64,000 nucleotides of DNA, taken from assembly GCA_000785145.2 (NCBI GenBank), contig JSZA02000001.1:124001-188000 (forward strand). The letters run 5' to 3'. Both the position numbers and the translations under genes were made by a program. Shown here piece by piece: positions 53,085 through 61,600 of the stretch. Each line of letters opens with the position of its first letter. Within the stretch, counting starts at the first letter, position 1. The stretch comes from Candidatus Thiomargarita nelsonii. GTDB taxonomy: Bacteria; Pseudomonadota; Gammaproteobacteria; Beggiatoales; Beggiatoaceae. Under the pieces are notes generated by a model. That model searched no databases, had not been told where the DNA came from, and saw nothing but the letters and a program-made list of their open reading frames with translations.

Positions 53085-55757
53085 ATGAACTTTTTAAAAA
53101 CTTTTTTTTATCTATTGCTAATCGCAGTCACTGTAACTTTTTTGAATTTCATTGGTGCCTTTTCTGTGCTCAATGAATGGAGCTATGATATTTTTGAACG
53201 TTACACGCCCCAAAGTCACGCCAAAGTATTATTTATTGAGGCACAATCTCAGGAACAGGGAGAACAAACTTGGTTGAAATTATTAACCCTTCTAAAAGAA
53301 AAAAATGCCAAGCAAGTGGTTTTTACCTTTCTCCCGCAGGGCGGTGCCTTTTATTGTCAAGCCAAACAATATGGCAACGTTATATTTGCACGTCAGCATG
53401 ATGACAAGCTTGCCACTGAATGTGAAATTGAGATTGGATTAGTCGATATTCCGCCACAAAATTATGGACTTTATACTAAACAATACAATGCCTTTCAAAT
53501 AAATGGACAGATTTATCCTGCCCTAGAAAGGCTTGCGGCACAACACTTTCTAGGGAAACCCCTCCATTTTTCTGAAACTGAGTACCGCGTTCATTTTGGT
53601 AAAGCGGTTGATGAGTTCCCTAAACTCACCCTAGAGAGTGTACTCAGTGGTGGCTTAGTCAGTGAATTAATTGAGCAACGCAGCGTTTTAATTGGCTTGG
53701 CACCCTCCAACGCAGGCTTGCATACGCCATTGGCAATCACTCATGATGTGACGATTTCAATGCCACAATACCAGATGCTGGCTTTGAATACGCTGTTGAC
53801 TGAGAAAATTTTTACCACCTTTGATACTAGGCAGATATTTTTGTGGTTATTAATCCCAATCGCAATCAGTTTATTCCTCTACGGTTTATTGAAAATTGAA
53901 CAAAAGTGGAAATTCAGTGTGATTTTTGTAGGTATTTATATTATATTGGCTTGGTTATTGTATCGATATGCCAATATATTATTCCCCTTTTTGGAAATGA
54001 GCATTGCCCAATTGTTTATAGATTGGATTCTTATTCATAACAAATTTGTCACCAGCAATAGGCAATTGCAGGAAATATTGGTGGATAATTCCTTTAAACT
54101 TGAGGATAAAATAAAAGCGGAACATTTTACCACCACCGAATATTGGGCACAGCTCGTTGTCATGCTCAACCAAATTCTGAATTTAAACCGACTGATTATT
54201 CTGGAATGGAAGCCTGGTGTCAACAAGGCTGAGGAAGTCAAAGCTTTGGCTTGTACTATCGCAGAACTACAGCAAGCTAATTACAAAAAAGAACCTTATA
54301 CAACGGCAATCAGAAAAAAATATCTTTATCAATTAGATAAGCCCTTACTTAAACCGGTTGATGTGGATGAAAATCAATATTTGATGCCCTTGATTTTTGG
54401 TGGTGATGTGCTGGGATTTTTAGTAATGACTATGGAAACCGCAAAACCATTTGATTACTATCAATTTAATGAGGGCGTCAACGATTTTGCTAAGCCGATC
54501 AGCCAGTCACTTTACCATAGACAATATGGGGAGTTACGCAAAGCGGCTGAAACGGTTGTTGATCATATTAAAAATAAGGCGTTGTATAAGACATTAGATA
54601 AACCGCTCATCGCATTAGAACACCAGTTGTCTATTTTAGAGAATCTCATCAATGATTTGGAAACAGCAACCATTCTCTATGATATATTTGGTACGGCGAT
54701 TATAGTCAACAAAAATATGAATCACTTGTCACAGATTTTTGGGCTAATAGAACACCAAAAGAACGCCTTGGATTTTATGAGCTACCTACTTGACACCGAA
54801 CAAGCACAAGACTATTTCCGTGAATTGTTGTTCAAACAAGGGACGATAGTGCGACATGTGACATTAACGGCTTCGGGGGTTGAGCGATTTTTTGTCCTGC
54901 ATCTACAGAATTTTTCTTCTCAAGAGATGGTTGGGGGCACTGAGTTCGATATCAAACAAGGTATATTATGCCAATTATTTGATATTACTCAAATGAAATT
55001 ACTGAGCACGCTCAAGGAGCAAATCGCGGAGCGATTGATTTTCCAATTTCGCAATGATATGCAGTCAATTATGACGGCGAGCCAATTATTGAGTGGTGAT
55101 GAGATCGGCATTGACGAAAGGTTGATGATAGCTGAAATTCTACAAACAAAAGTCGATAGCGATATGGAAATTTTGGAGGAGGTAGAAAAGCAACTGAATA
55201 TTCAGCTAGATGCCACAAAAAAAGCAATTGTCGAAATTTATCCTATCAATGCGAAAGAGGTGGTTTTGGAGGCGATGGGCATTTTAACCGAAGCGGCAGT
55301 AGAACGACAAGTCAAATTGCAAAGTCATCTACCCGATTTAGTGAGTCTTGTGTACGCCTCCCCCAAGGGACTCAGTTTGTTAATCAGCGATATGCTCAAA
55401 CTGCTTATTGAGGATGCGGTTGAAAATACAGAAATTAGCATCGAACTGCAAGAGGAGGATAAGTGGATAACTTATACCCTCAAAAATACGGGTTTTGGTC
55501 TTCCGAATGAGCGTTTTCAAAAATATCTATTTGATGATGAAAAAGTGAACCGGGGTGAATTGTCGATTGATGAGGAGCAGTGGGATTTTAAAATTTCCGA
55601 AAACGCTTCTGACAGATTTGCTGATAAAACTTTCGATCAATTCAAGGCACTTCGTGATGCGATTCCATATGTGACGGTTTGGGGAGGTACGTTGAAGGCT
55701 GAAAGTCATGTGGGTAAAGGCATGTATTTTGAGTTACGTTTAAAGGGGTTTATATAA
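53085..55757 (+). CDS. CHASE2-like membrane sensor with degenerate histidine-kinase C-terminus
   Basis: This 890-residue protein begins with a membrane segment (5-27), then an extracytoplasmic CHASE2-like domain (about 30-250, with YDIFERYTP, VLFIEAQSQ and RSVLIGLAPSNAGLHTP). Three more hydrophobic segments follow (about 255-340). The cytoplasmic part has a GAF-like region (about 360-490), a PAS-like region (about 530-640) and an ATPase-like end. The end keeps NTGFGLPNERF (G1-like) and SHVGKGMYFELRL (G2-like). The helical region where the phospho-accepting His should be reads FQFRNDMQSIM, with no His, and the N-box-like segment LLISDMLKLLIEDAVENT lacks the usual Asn. It is probably a kinase-derived sensor that does not autophosphorylate. 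A receiver protein gene follows after 2 bases, so it should signal through it or bind it. Confidence 0.82.
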   Translation: MNFLKTFFYLLLIAVTVTFLNFIGAFSVLNEWSYDIFERYTPQSHAKVLFIEAQSQEQGEQTWLKLLTLLKEKNAKQVVFTFLPQGGAFYCQAKQYGNVIFARQHDDKLATECEIEIGLVDIPPQNYGLYTKQYNAFQINGQIYPALERLAAQHFLGKPLHFSETEYRVHFGKAVDEFPKLTLESVLSGGLVSELIEQRSVLIGLAPSNAGLHTPLAITHDVTISMPQYQMLALNTLLTEKIFTTFDTRQIFLWLLIPIAISLFLYGLLKIEQKWKFSVIFVGIYIILAWLLYRYANILFPFLEMSIAQLFIDWILIHNKFVTSNRQLQEILVDNSFKLEDKIKAEHFTTTEYWAQLVVMLNQILNLNRLIILEWKPGVNKAEEVKALACTIAELQQANYKKEPYTTAIRKKYLYQLDKPLLKPVDVDENQYLMPLIFGGDVLGFLVMTMETAKPFDYYQFNEGVNDFAKPISQSLYHRQYGELRKAAETVVDHIKNKALYKTLDKPLIALEHQLSILENLINDLETATILYDIFGTAIIVNKNMNHLSQIFGLIEHQKNALDFMSYLLDTEQAQDYFRELLFKQGTIVRHVTLTASGVERFFVLHLQNFSSQEMVGGTEFDIKQGILCQLFDITQMKLLSTLKEQIAERLIFQFRNDMQSIMTASQLLSGDEIGIDERLMIAEILQTKVDSDMEILEEVEKQLNIQLDATKKAIVEIYPINAKEVVLEAMGILTEAAVERQVKLQSHLPDLVSLVYASPKGLSLLISDMLKLLIEDAVENTEISIELQEEDKWITYTLKNTGFGLPNERFQKYLFDDEKVNRGELSIDEEQWDFKISENASDRFADKTFDQFKALRDAIPYVTVWGGTLKAESHVGKGMYFELRLKGFI

Positions 55758-55759
55758 CA

Positions 55760-56143
55760 ATGAGTCAGCAAGTAGTCTTGATGATTGACGATGATAAATT
55801 TTTGCAAATGCTTGTAGGAAGATACTTGGAAAAAAATGGCGGTTATAAAGTTTATAAGGCCATTAACGGAAAAGATGGCCAAGAAAAATTGGCAAACCTA
55901 AAGCCAGATATCATTATTCTTGATATGATGATGCCTGTCTTAGATGGAATGGGTTTTTTACGTTGGTTGCGGCAAGAAGCCAAATTGGAGCTGCCCGTGT
56001 TGGTATTGAGTGGGCTCTCTAAAGCGAGTAGCAAGGCACAAATACTGGAGTTGGGTGCCACTGATATTCTTTTAAAACCGGCTTTTCCAGAGAATATTCT
56101 TGATTGTGTTCAGAAAATATTGAAAAATCGTATCCAAAGCTAA
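55760..56143 (+). CDS. Stand-alone response-regulator receiver protein
   Basis: This 127-residue protein consists of one receiver domain: acidic pair MIDDDKF (9-14), phospho-acceptor Asp55 in IIILDMMMPVLDG, switch Ser in VLVLSGLS and Lys in ILLKPAF. No output domain is present, so it must act by protein contact. It lies 2 bases after the CHASE2-like sensor gene, so the two are likely partners. Its stop codon TAA is formed inside a hairpin repeat (56133-56160), and the last residues IQS are encoded by it. A paralogue with the same motif pattern lies at 57427-57789. Confidence 0.88.
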   Translation: MSQQVVLMIDDDKFLQMLVGRYLEKNGGYKVYKAINGKDGQEKLANLKPDIIILDMMMPVLDGMGFLRWLRQEAKLELPVLVLSGLSKASSKAQILELGATDILLKPAFPENILDCVQKILKNRIQS

Positions 56144-56162
56144 AGCTTTGGACTCCAAAATC
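56133..56162. repeat. Dispersed hairpin repeat containing the stop codon of the receiver gene
   Basis: TCCAAAGCTAAAGCTTTGGA followed by CTCCAAAATC. The TAA at 56141-56143 is the loop of the hairpin. The repeat sits between two convergent genes. Confidence 0.8.
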
Positions 56163-57309
56163 ATTTCAGTGCCGAGCAATCTCCCCATTGTTCGCTTGCC
56201 GTCTTACCGGCGGCTAAGAAAACGTATGCCTCAATACATTGGGCTGGACCATTGAGTTCATTGAATGTCAGGCTCAGAGAATAGTTGGTCGTTCTTGCAT
56301 TGTAACGCGCTGGGGCAATTTTGACACCATTAAACAATCCAACGTGCGAATCGTCAGGTGCTTGTTCATCAAGATGCACATTGGGCTCATAATTTGATCC
56401 ATGCTCATCATGATATGGGCACTCGCCAAAGCTCTCCCACGGAAAGCGGCTACTATTTTTGTGAGTGTATTGGAAGTTCCATATATCCATATCAAACCAA
56501 GTTGGGTTGACTTTATATCCCAATGCATCGCTTATATTGCCGGGCTGGTTGACCAATTGATAAGCCTCATCATATATGAGCAGCACGATACCTGTCACGT
56601 CAAGTCGTGGCGTGGTAACCGTCACCTGCACGACCGGTGAATTGGGGATGCTGGTGTTTACGGCATCGAAACTAATGCTAGGTACTGAAGTATCGCTGTA
56701 GGGCAAAACATGAAGTGGATGGATAGCATCACGTTGCCACACACTATAATAGTCAAATGAGGGTGAGTTGCGAATTTCAAGATGGAGGTGAGCGAAACCG
56801 CTGTTACTCACGCCTGTGTAGCCTATAAGTTCACCTTTATTCACCCTTTGCTTGACGGAGACAATCCAACTATTTAAGTGTAGATAATTGCTGTAGTAAC
56901 ACCCTACGTTTTTGCATGATGAATAACCGGGACGGTAATGGCGAATCTGGATCAAGGGATCAGAGTAGGCACTATGGTTACCTGCAATTTTGACGATGCC
57001 GTCTGCAATGGCGAATATGGGTGTCCCTATCGGGGTAGGAATATCGATCCCACGATGGTAGTCATAGCGATAGCCACTGGATGCCTTTTGACGAGGTCCA
57101 AATGTAGAGGATAAGGGTAGATCAGTATAATCTGATCTACCCCATCGTTCCTTGGGACAACCGTCCGTATCGACCCAGCCTGTGGGCGGTGCCTCTGAAA
57201 TATGACCGCAAAGTGGCCAATTGGGCGTTTGGTCAAAATCTTGGGAAGACGCAATTGTACTCCAGGTGAGTAGAGGTAAGCTTAATAGTAGAGAAATAGG
57301 TTTTAACAT
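56161..57309 (-). CDS. Secreted M23-family (LytM-like) metallopeptidase
   Basis: This 382-residue protein has a signal peptide (MLKPISLLLSLPLLTWSTIA, cleavage after about 22). The peptidase domain (about 70-200) contains HRGIDIP (His85, Asp89) and HLHLEIR (His174, His176), the zinc and catalytic residues of M23 peptidases, which cut peptide cross-links in peptidoglycan. The C-terminal 170 residues form a beta-rich domain that I do not recognise. Cys34, 51, 132 and 137 may form disulphides. It lies between the two receiver genes on the opposite strand. Confidence 0.88.
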   Translation of the reverse strand: MLKPISLLLSLPLLTWSTIASSQDFDQTPNWPLCGHISEAPPTGWVDTDGCPKERWGRSDYTDLPLSSTFGPRQKASSGYRYDYHRGIDIPTPIGTPIFAIADGIVKIAGNHSAYSDPLIQIRHYRPGYSSCKNVGCYYSNYLHLNSWIVSVKQRVNKGELIGYTGVSNSGFAHLHLEIRNSPSFDYYSVWQRDAIHPLHVLPYSDTSVPSISFDAVNTSIPNSPVVQVTVTTPRLDVTGIVLLIYDEAYQLVNQPGNISDALGYKVNPTWFDMDIWNFQYTHKNSSRFPWESFGECPYHDEHGSNYEPNVHLDEQAPDDSHVGLFNGVKIAPARYNARTTNYSLSLTFNELNGPAQCIEAYVFLAAGKTASEQWGDCSALK

Positions 57310-57334
57310 GGTTTAATTTCCTTTATTTTAGTCG

Positions 57335-57357
57335 AGCCAAGATAAATCTTGGACTCC
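57335..57357. repeat. Dispersed hairpin repeat (CCAAGAT version)
   Basis: AGCCAAGATAAATCTTGGAC followed by TCC; it lies in the divergent region between the M23 and receiver genes. Confidence 0.65.
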
Positions 57358-57426
57358 TATTTCAGTCAATAAAATAAGGGAATAGACAAGCGGTCATTTT
57401 TATCTGATAAACGGTATAAAAAAAAA

Positions 57427-57789
57427 ATGTTAAAAACAATCTTGATAATTGATGATGATGAAAATTGGCAAAAGATTTTAGAAATCTATCTTAAAAAGGC
57501 AGGTTATAAAATATACCTTGCAAGCAATGGAGAAGAAGGTCAAGAACAGTTAAATAAGAGCAAGCCAGATATGATTATCCTCGATTTGGTCATGCCTGTC
57601 TTAGATGGGATACATTTTTTACGTTGGCTACGGCTTGAGGCTAAACTGGAGATGCCGGTGTTGATATTGACTGCTTTATCCAAAAGCAATATTAAATCCA
57701 AAATACAGGGCTTAGAGGTTTCCGAGGTATTTTTTAAGCCCTGTTATCCTGATGAATTGGTTAAAGCTGTTCAGAAAATAGTTGGGTAA
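57427..57789 (+). CDS. Stand-alone response-regulator receiver protein (paralogue)
   Basis: This 120-residue protein is a single receiver domain with acidic pair IIDDDEN, phospho-acceptor Asp53 in MIILDLVMPVLDG, switch Thr in LILTALS, and Lys in VFFKPCY. It is clearly homologous to the receiver at 55760, including the segments MPVLDG and HFLRWLR..EAKLE. Duplication with divergence is likely, and it may compete for the same sensor. Its stop codon is followed by a MITE-like element. Confidence 0.87.
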   Translation: MLKTILIIDDDENWQKILEIYLKKAGYKIYLASNGEEGQEQLNKSKPDMIILDLVMPVLDGIHFLRWLRLEAKLEMPVLILTALSKSNIKSKIQGLEVSEVFFKPCYPDELVKAVQKIVG

Positions 57790-57891
57790 AATCGGAGATT
57801 TTGGAGTCCAAAGCTTTAGCTTTGGACGTGGGTTTCCAAAGCTAAAGCTTTGGACTCCAAAATACATTAAAATTCATGGTTCGGTACTTAA
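57790..57891. mobile_element. MITE-like element, partial relative of 6491-6609
   Basis: ATCGGAGATTTTGGAGTCC, two inverted copies of the hairpin repeat, then AATACATTAAAATTCATGGT and TCGGTACTTAA. The right end is the inverse of the left end of the element at 6491; the matching left terminal inverted repeat is absent here. Confidence 0.7.
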
Positions 57892-57945
57892 TTATAGGCG
57901 CGTTCTTTATAACATCCCTGTCGTTTGTTTTGGGCTATTTGTCTC

Positions 57946-58368
57946 TCAATCTTCTTCTGGACAACCATATTTACGATCAGTGAATGTTAAAATGAGTATA
58001 GCAACGCTAAGAACAAGGATAGCCCCTGCTATAGTTACTAATAAATAGAGATGGAAGTTGTCATTAACTTTCTGCACATCGATGACCAGATGCCTTGAAA
58101 GTGCTGTTATTGCAATATAGATAAGAAATTGCACGGGCAATTTATGCGTCTTAAAGTAGATAGCAACCATTGCACCAAGCTCAAGGTATATGAACAACAA
58201 TAAAATATCTTTTAAGCCTGCATGGCCTTTTTGCATTATAAGTAGATATTCAGCTACCGCGGCCCAAACTATCGTTGAGCCAATAACGAATAAAGCGAGA
58301 AAGTGAAATATCTCTCCCATAACATGGCCAATTTGCTGTATTTTTTCTTTTGTATCTCTAATTGACAT
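57946..58368 (-). CDS. PsiE-like integral membrane protein
   Basis: This 140-residue protein has four hydrophobic segments (about 20-42, 52-71, 78-95 and 108-130). The family features are ELGAMVAIYFKTHKLPVQFL, with a YIAITALSRHLVID segment after it, both highly typical of PsiE (phosphate-starvation-inducible) proteins. The function of PsiE is not established. The nearest genes are a receiver gene (convergent) and a long secreted-protein gene. The end lies in a region (57892-57945) with no other feature. Confidence 0.85.
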   Translation of the reverse strand: MSIRDTKEKIQQIGHVMGEIFHFLALFVIGSTIVWAAVAEYLLIMQKGHAGLKDILLLFIYLELGAMVAIYFKTHKLPVQFLIYIAITALSRHLVIDVQKVNDNFHLYLLVTIAGAILVLSVAILILTFTDRKYGCPEED

Positions 58369-58439
58369 TATAATTTTTTTATCCTGTTGGCAAATTTGAC
58401 CGCCAATTGAAGCTGTGCCACGAAGTTCAATTAAAACAC

Positions 58440-58527
58440 ACGACTGGATAGAACCATACGTTTATGGAATCTCGAAACGGGTGAAGAAATTGTTAGTATT
58501 GGTAACACAGCCCTGATTCTGGCTTAA
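58440..58527 (+). pseudogene. Remnant of a WD40-repeat gene
   Basis: A plus-strand frame reads LDRTIRLWNLETGEEIVSIG and ends at a stop (58525-58527). DRTIRLWNLETGE is a textbook WD40 blade end. Only about 28 codons remain; an in-frame stop lies just upstream. The terminator at 58526 follows immediately, so this is the last piece of a deleted WD40 gene. Confidence 0.55.
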
Positions 58528-58559
58528 AAATCCTATTTTTTAAAAAAATAGGATTTTTT
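58526..58559. terminator. Terminator hairpin, possibly bidirectional
   Basis: The stem AAAAATCCTATTTTTT / AAAAAAATAGGATTTTTT resembles those at 34442 and 52852. It lies past the WD40 remnant (plus strand) and about 85 bases past the stop of the minus-strand 58643-62824 gene. Confidence 0.7.
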
Positions 58560-58605
58560 CATGACGATTAGTGCAGGAGAGTGGAAATTGCCACTTAAAA
58601 ATTCA

Positions 58606-58631
58606 GAGCCCAAAATAAATTTTGGACTCCA
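58606..58631. repeat. Dispersed hairpin repeat (CCAAAAT version)
   Basis: AGCCCAAAATAAATTTTGGA followed by CTCC; just past the stop of the Calx-beta/LRR gene. Confidence 0.65.
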
Positions 58632-58642
58632 ATATCATCGGT

Positions 58643-61600
58643 TTATGGAGGAGTTTGCGTTTTTTCCCAACTTGGATTGTGGTCGTTGAGCCAGGGGATA
58701 AGCGCAGGATCATGAGCCTCTAGGTGATTAATGTCTAAACTGAGTCCTGACAAGTTGTTTAGGTGTACCAGAGAAACGGGAATTTCTCCGTGCAGATTGT
58801 TATTTCCCACTAGGAGACTCTGTAATTGACTCATTTGACCCATGTCGGTTGGAATTGAGCCCCTCAACTGGTTGTTCGCTAGGTTGATATGCAATAACTT
58901 ATCCAAATTCAAGAGCCCTGATGGGATATTACCTCCGATCTGGTTATTGTTCAACGCGAGTACTTTGAGTTGGCTCAGACTTTCGAGCATCCATGAGAGG
59001 GTGCCGTTGAGTCGGTTGTACTGTAAGTTGAGTCTTGTGACGTGTCCATTCTCGCATGTGACTCCGTACCAGTTACAAGGAGTATTTGTTGTTTTCCAGC
59101 CGGTATTGTTCCTCCATTGAGCGCCTTTGGTGTAACTATATAGACTGATGAGAGCAGAGCATTCTGTACTTGGAATGCCGGTGATTGTTGTACAGTCAAA
59201 GCTTGTTGAAGGGCTATCATTGTCTATGATCGTTAGCACCACTATGTCTGGTGTACCGAGTTCGATGCCGGTGGGATTGCTTAGGCTGATGACGAGCGTT
59301 TCATCGTTTTCAAACCGGTTGTCGTCGTTGATGTTTATTGTGAAGGTTTTGTCAGCAGAATCGCCGTTTGCCCAATTTAAGGTGCCAGTTGTGGCGGTGT
59401 AGTCGTTGTGGCAGGGAGCGGCACTGGCTGTGTCGTCGCTGGTGGCGTAATCTACAGAAATGGCACTGTCACCAGTACGGGTAACGGTAATGGTTGCTTG
59501 TCCTCCGTTTTCTGTCACCTTGTAGGTGGCTACTGTGAATTGTACTGTGCTGCCTACAGAGCAGGGCGTTTGGGTGGTGTCCCAACCTGGGTTAATGCCG
59601 TTAAGCCAAATAATTCGAGCGGCATTTGAGGTACTTAGGTGGTTGTCGTTTATGTTTAGATACCACAGATGAGACAGTTCCATTAATTCAACTGGAATTT
59701 TTCCACAGATTTCGTTGTTCTTTATGTTGAAAACTGCCAAATGGCTCAATCCTTCGATTTCTGGTGGGATGGTACCACTGAGTTGGTTGTGCTGTAGGTA
59801 GAGTCTTGTTACATGTCCATTGCTACATGTAACTCCATACCAACTACAAGGTGTTTTTGTCTTTGTCCATCCAGTGTTGTTCTTCCATTGTTTGCCATTG
59901 GTACTATTATAAATGGCGATAAGTGCTTCACATTCTTCAGATGGAATTTCGCTGACTGTTGCACAGCTTATTGTGTCGTTGTCTGTGATCGTTAGCACGG
60001 CAGTATTTGGCCATCCTAATTCAGCATTACTCAAGCTGACGAAGACAGTTTCATCGCTTTCCAGTTCGCTATTATCAGTGATATCTATTGTGAAAGTTTT
60101 ATCAGCGGTATCGCCCTCTGCCCAGTTTAGGGTGCCTGATGTGGCGATGTAGTCGCTGTCGGCGGTGGCGGTGTCATCACTGGTGGCGTAATCTACAGAG
60201 ATGGCACTCTCACCAGTACGGGTAACGGTAATGGTTGCCTCACCGCCATTTTCATTGACACTGTAATTGGCACTTGAAAATTGCAAGATACTGGGCTCTG
60301 GTGTCTCGACGATCAGATCGTTGTCTATGATCGTCACCATCGCCGTACTTGGCGAACCTAATTCAGCATGACTCAAGCTGATGATGACAGTTTCATTGTT
60401 TTCCACTTCACTATCATCAATGATGTCTATTGTGAAGGTTTTTTCAGCGGCATCACCCTTTGCCCAGTTTAGGGTGCCTGAAGTAGCGATATAGTCTTTG
60501 CTGGCTGTGGCAGTCGCGTCGCTGGTGGCGTAATCTACGGAAATGGCACTGTCACCAGTACGGGTGACGGTAATGGTTGCCTCACCGCCATTTTCATTGA
60601 CACTGTAATTGGTGGTTGAAAATTGCAAGGTACTGGGCTCTGGTGTCTCGACGATCAGATCGTTGTCTATGATCGTCACCATCGCCGTACTTGGCCATCC
60701 TAATTCAGCATTACTCAAGCTGACGAAGACAGTTTCATCGCTTTCCACTTCACTATCATCAATGATGTCTATTGTGAAGGTTTTTTCAGCGTAAAGCAGT
60801 GCATCACCCTCTGCCCAGTTTAGGGTGCCTGATGTGGCGATGTAGTCGCTGTCGGCGGTGGCGGTGTCATCACTGGTGGCGTAATCTACAGAGATGGCAC
60901 TCTCACCAGTACGGGTAACGGTAATGGTTGCCTCACCGCCATTTTCATTGACACTGTAATTGGTGGTTGAAAATTGCAAGGTACTGGGCTCTGGTGTCTC
61001 GACGATCAGATCGTTGTCTATGATCGTCACCATCGCCGTACTTGGCGAACCTAATTCAGCATGACTCAAGCTGACAATAACGGTTTCATTGTTTTCCACT
61101 TCACTATCATCAATGATGTCTATTGTGAAGGTTTTTTCAGCGGCATCACCCTTTGCCCAGTTTAGGGTGCCTGAAGTAGCGATGTAGTCGCTGCCGGCTG
61201 TGGCAGTGACATCGCTGGTGGCGTAATCTACGGAGATGGCACTGTCACCAGTACGGGTGACAGTAATCGTTGCCTCACCGCCATTTTCATTGACACTGTA
61301 ATCGGTGGTTGAAAATTGCAAAGTACTGGGCTCTGGTGTATCGACGGTCAGATCGTAAAGGATCGGTGACTCCAGAGTGCTGGCGGTAAATTTAACAACT
61401 ATTTGCATTTGAGTCGCTTTTTCAACCGTATTGAATTCAACACCCGATTGAACTTGCTGGGGAGCACTCCAAGTCACTCCATCTACGGACGATTCTACCA
61501 TGACAATAATTGTTGAATCGCCCGGCGTATCGGCTGTCCAAGAGACCTTCGCTTGAACGAGTGCCGCTTCTTGATAGACGACTGTCCAAGTAGCGGAGTG

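Noticed and set aside
57782-58048. 88-residue plus-strand ORF
   Set aside because: It is encoded by the MITE-like element and by the antisense of the PsiE-like gene, without ribosome binding site or coding character.
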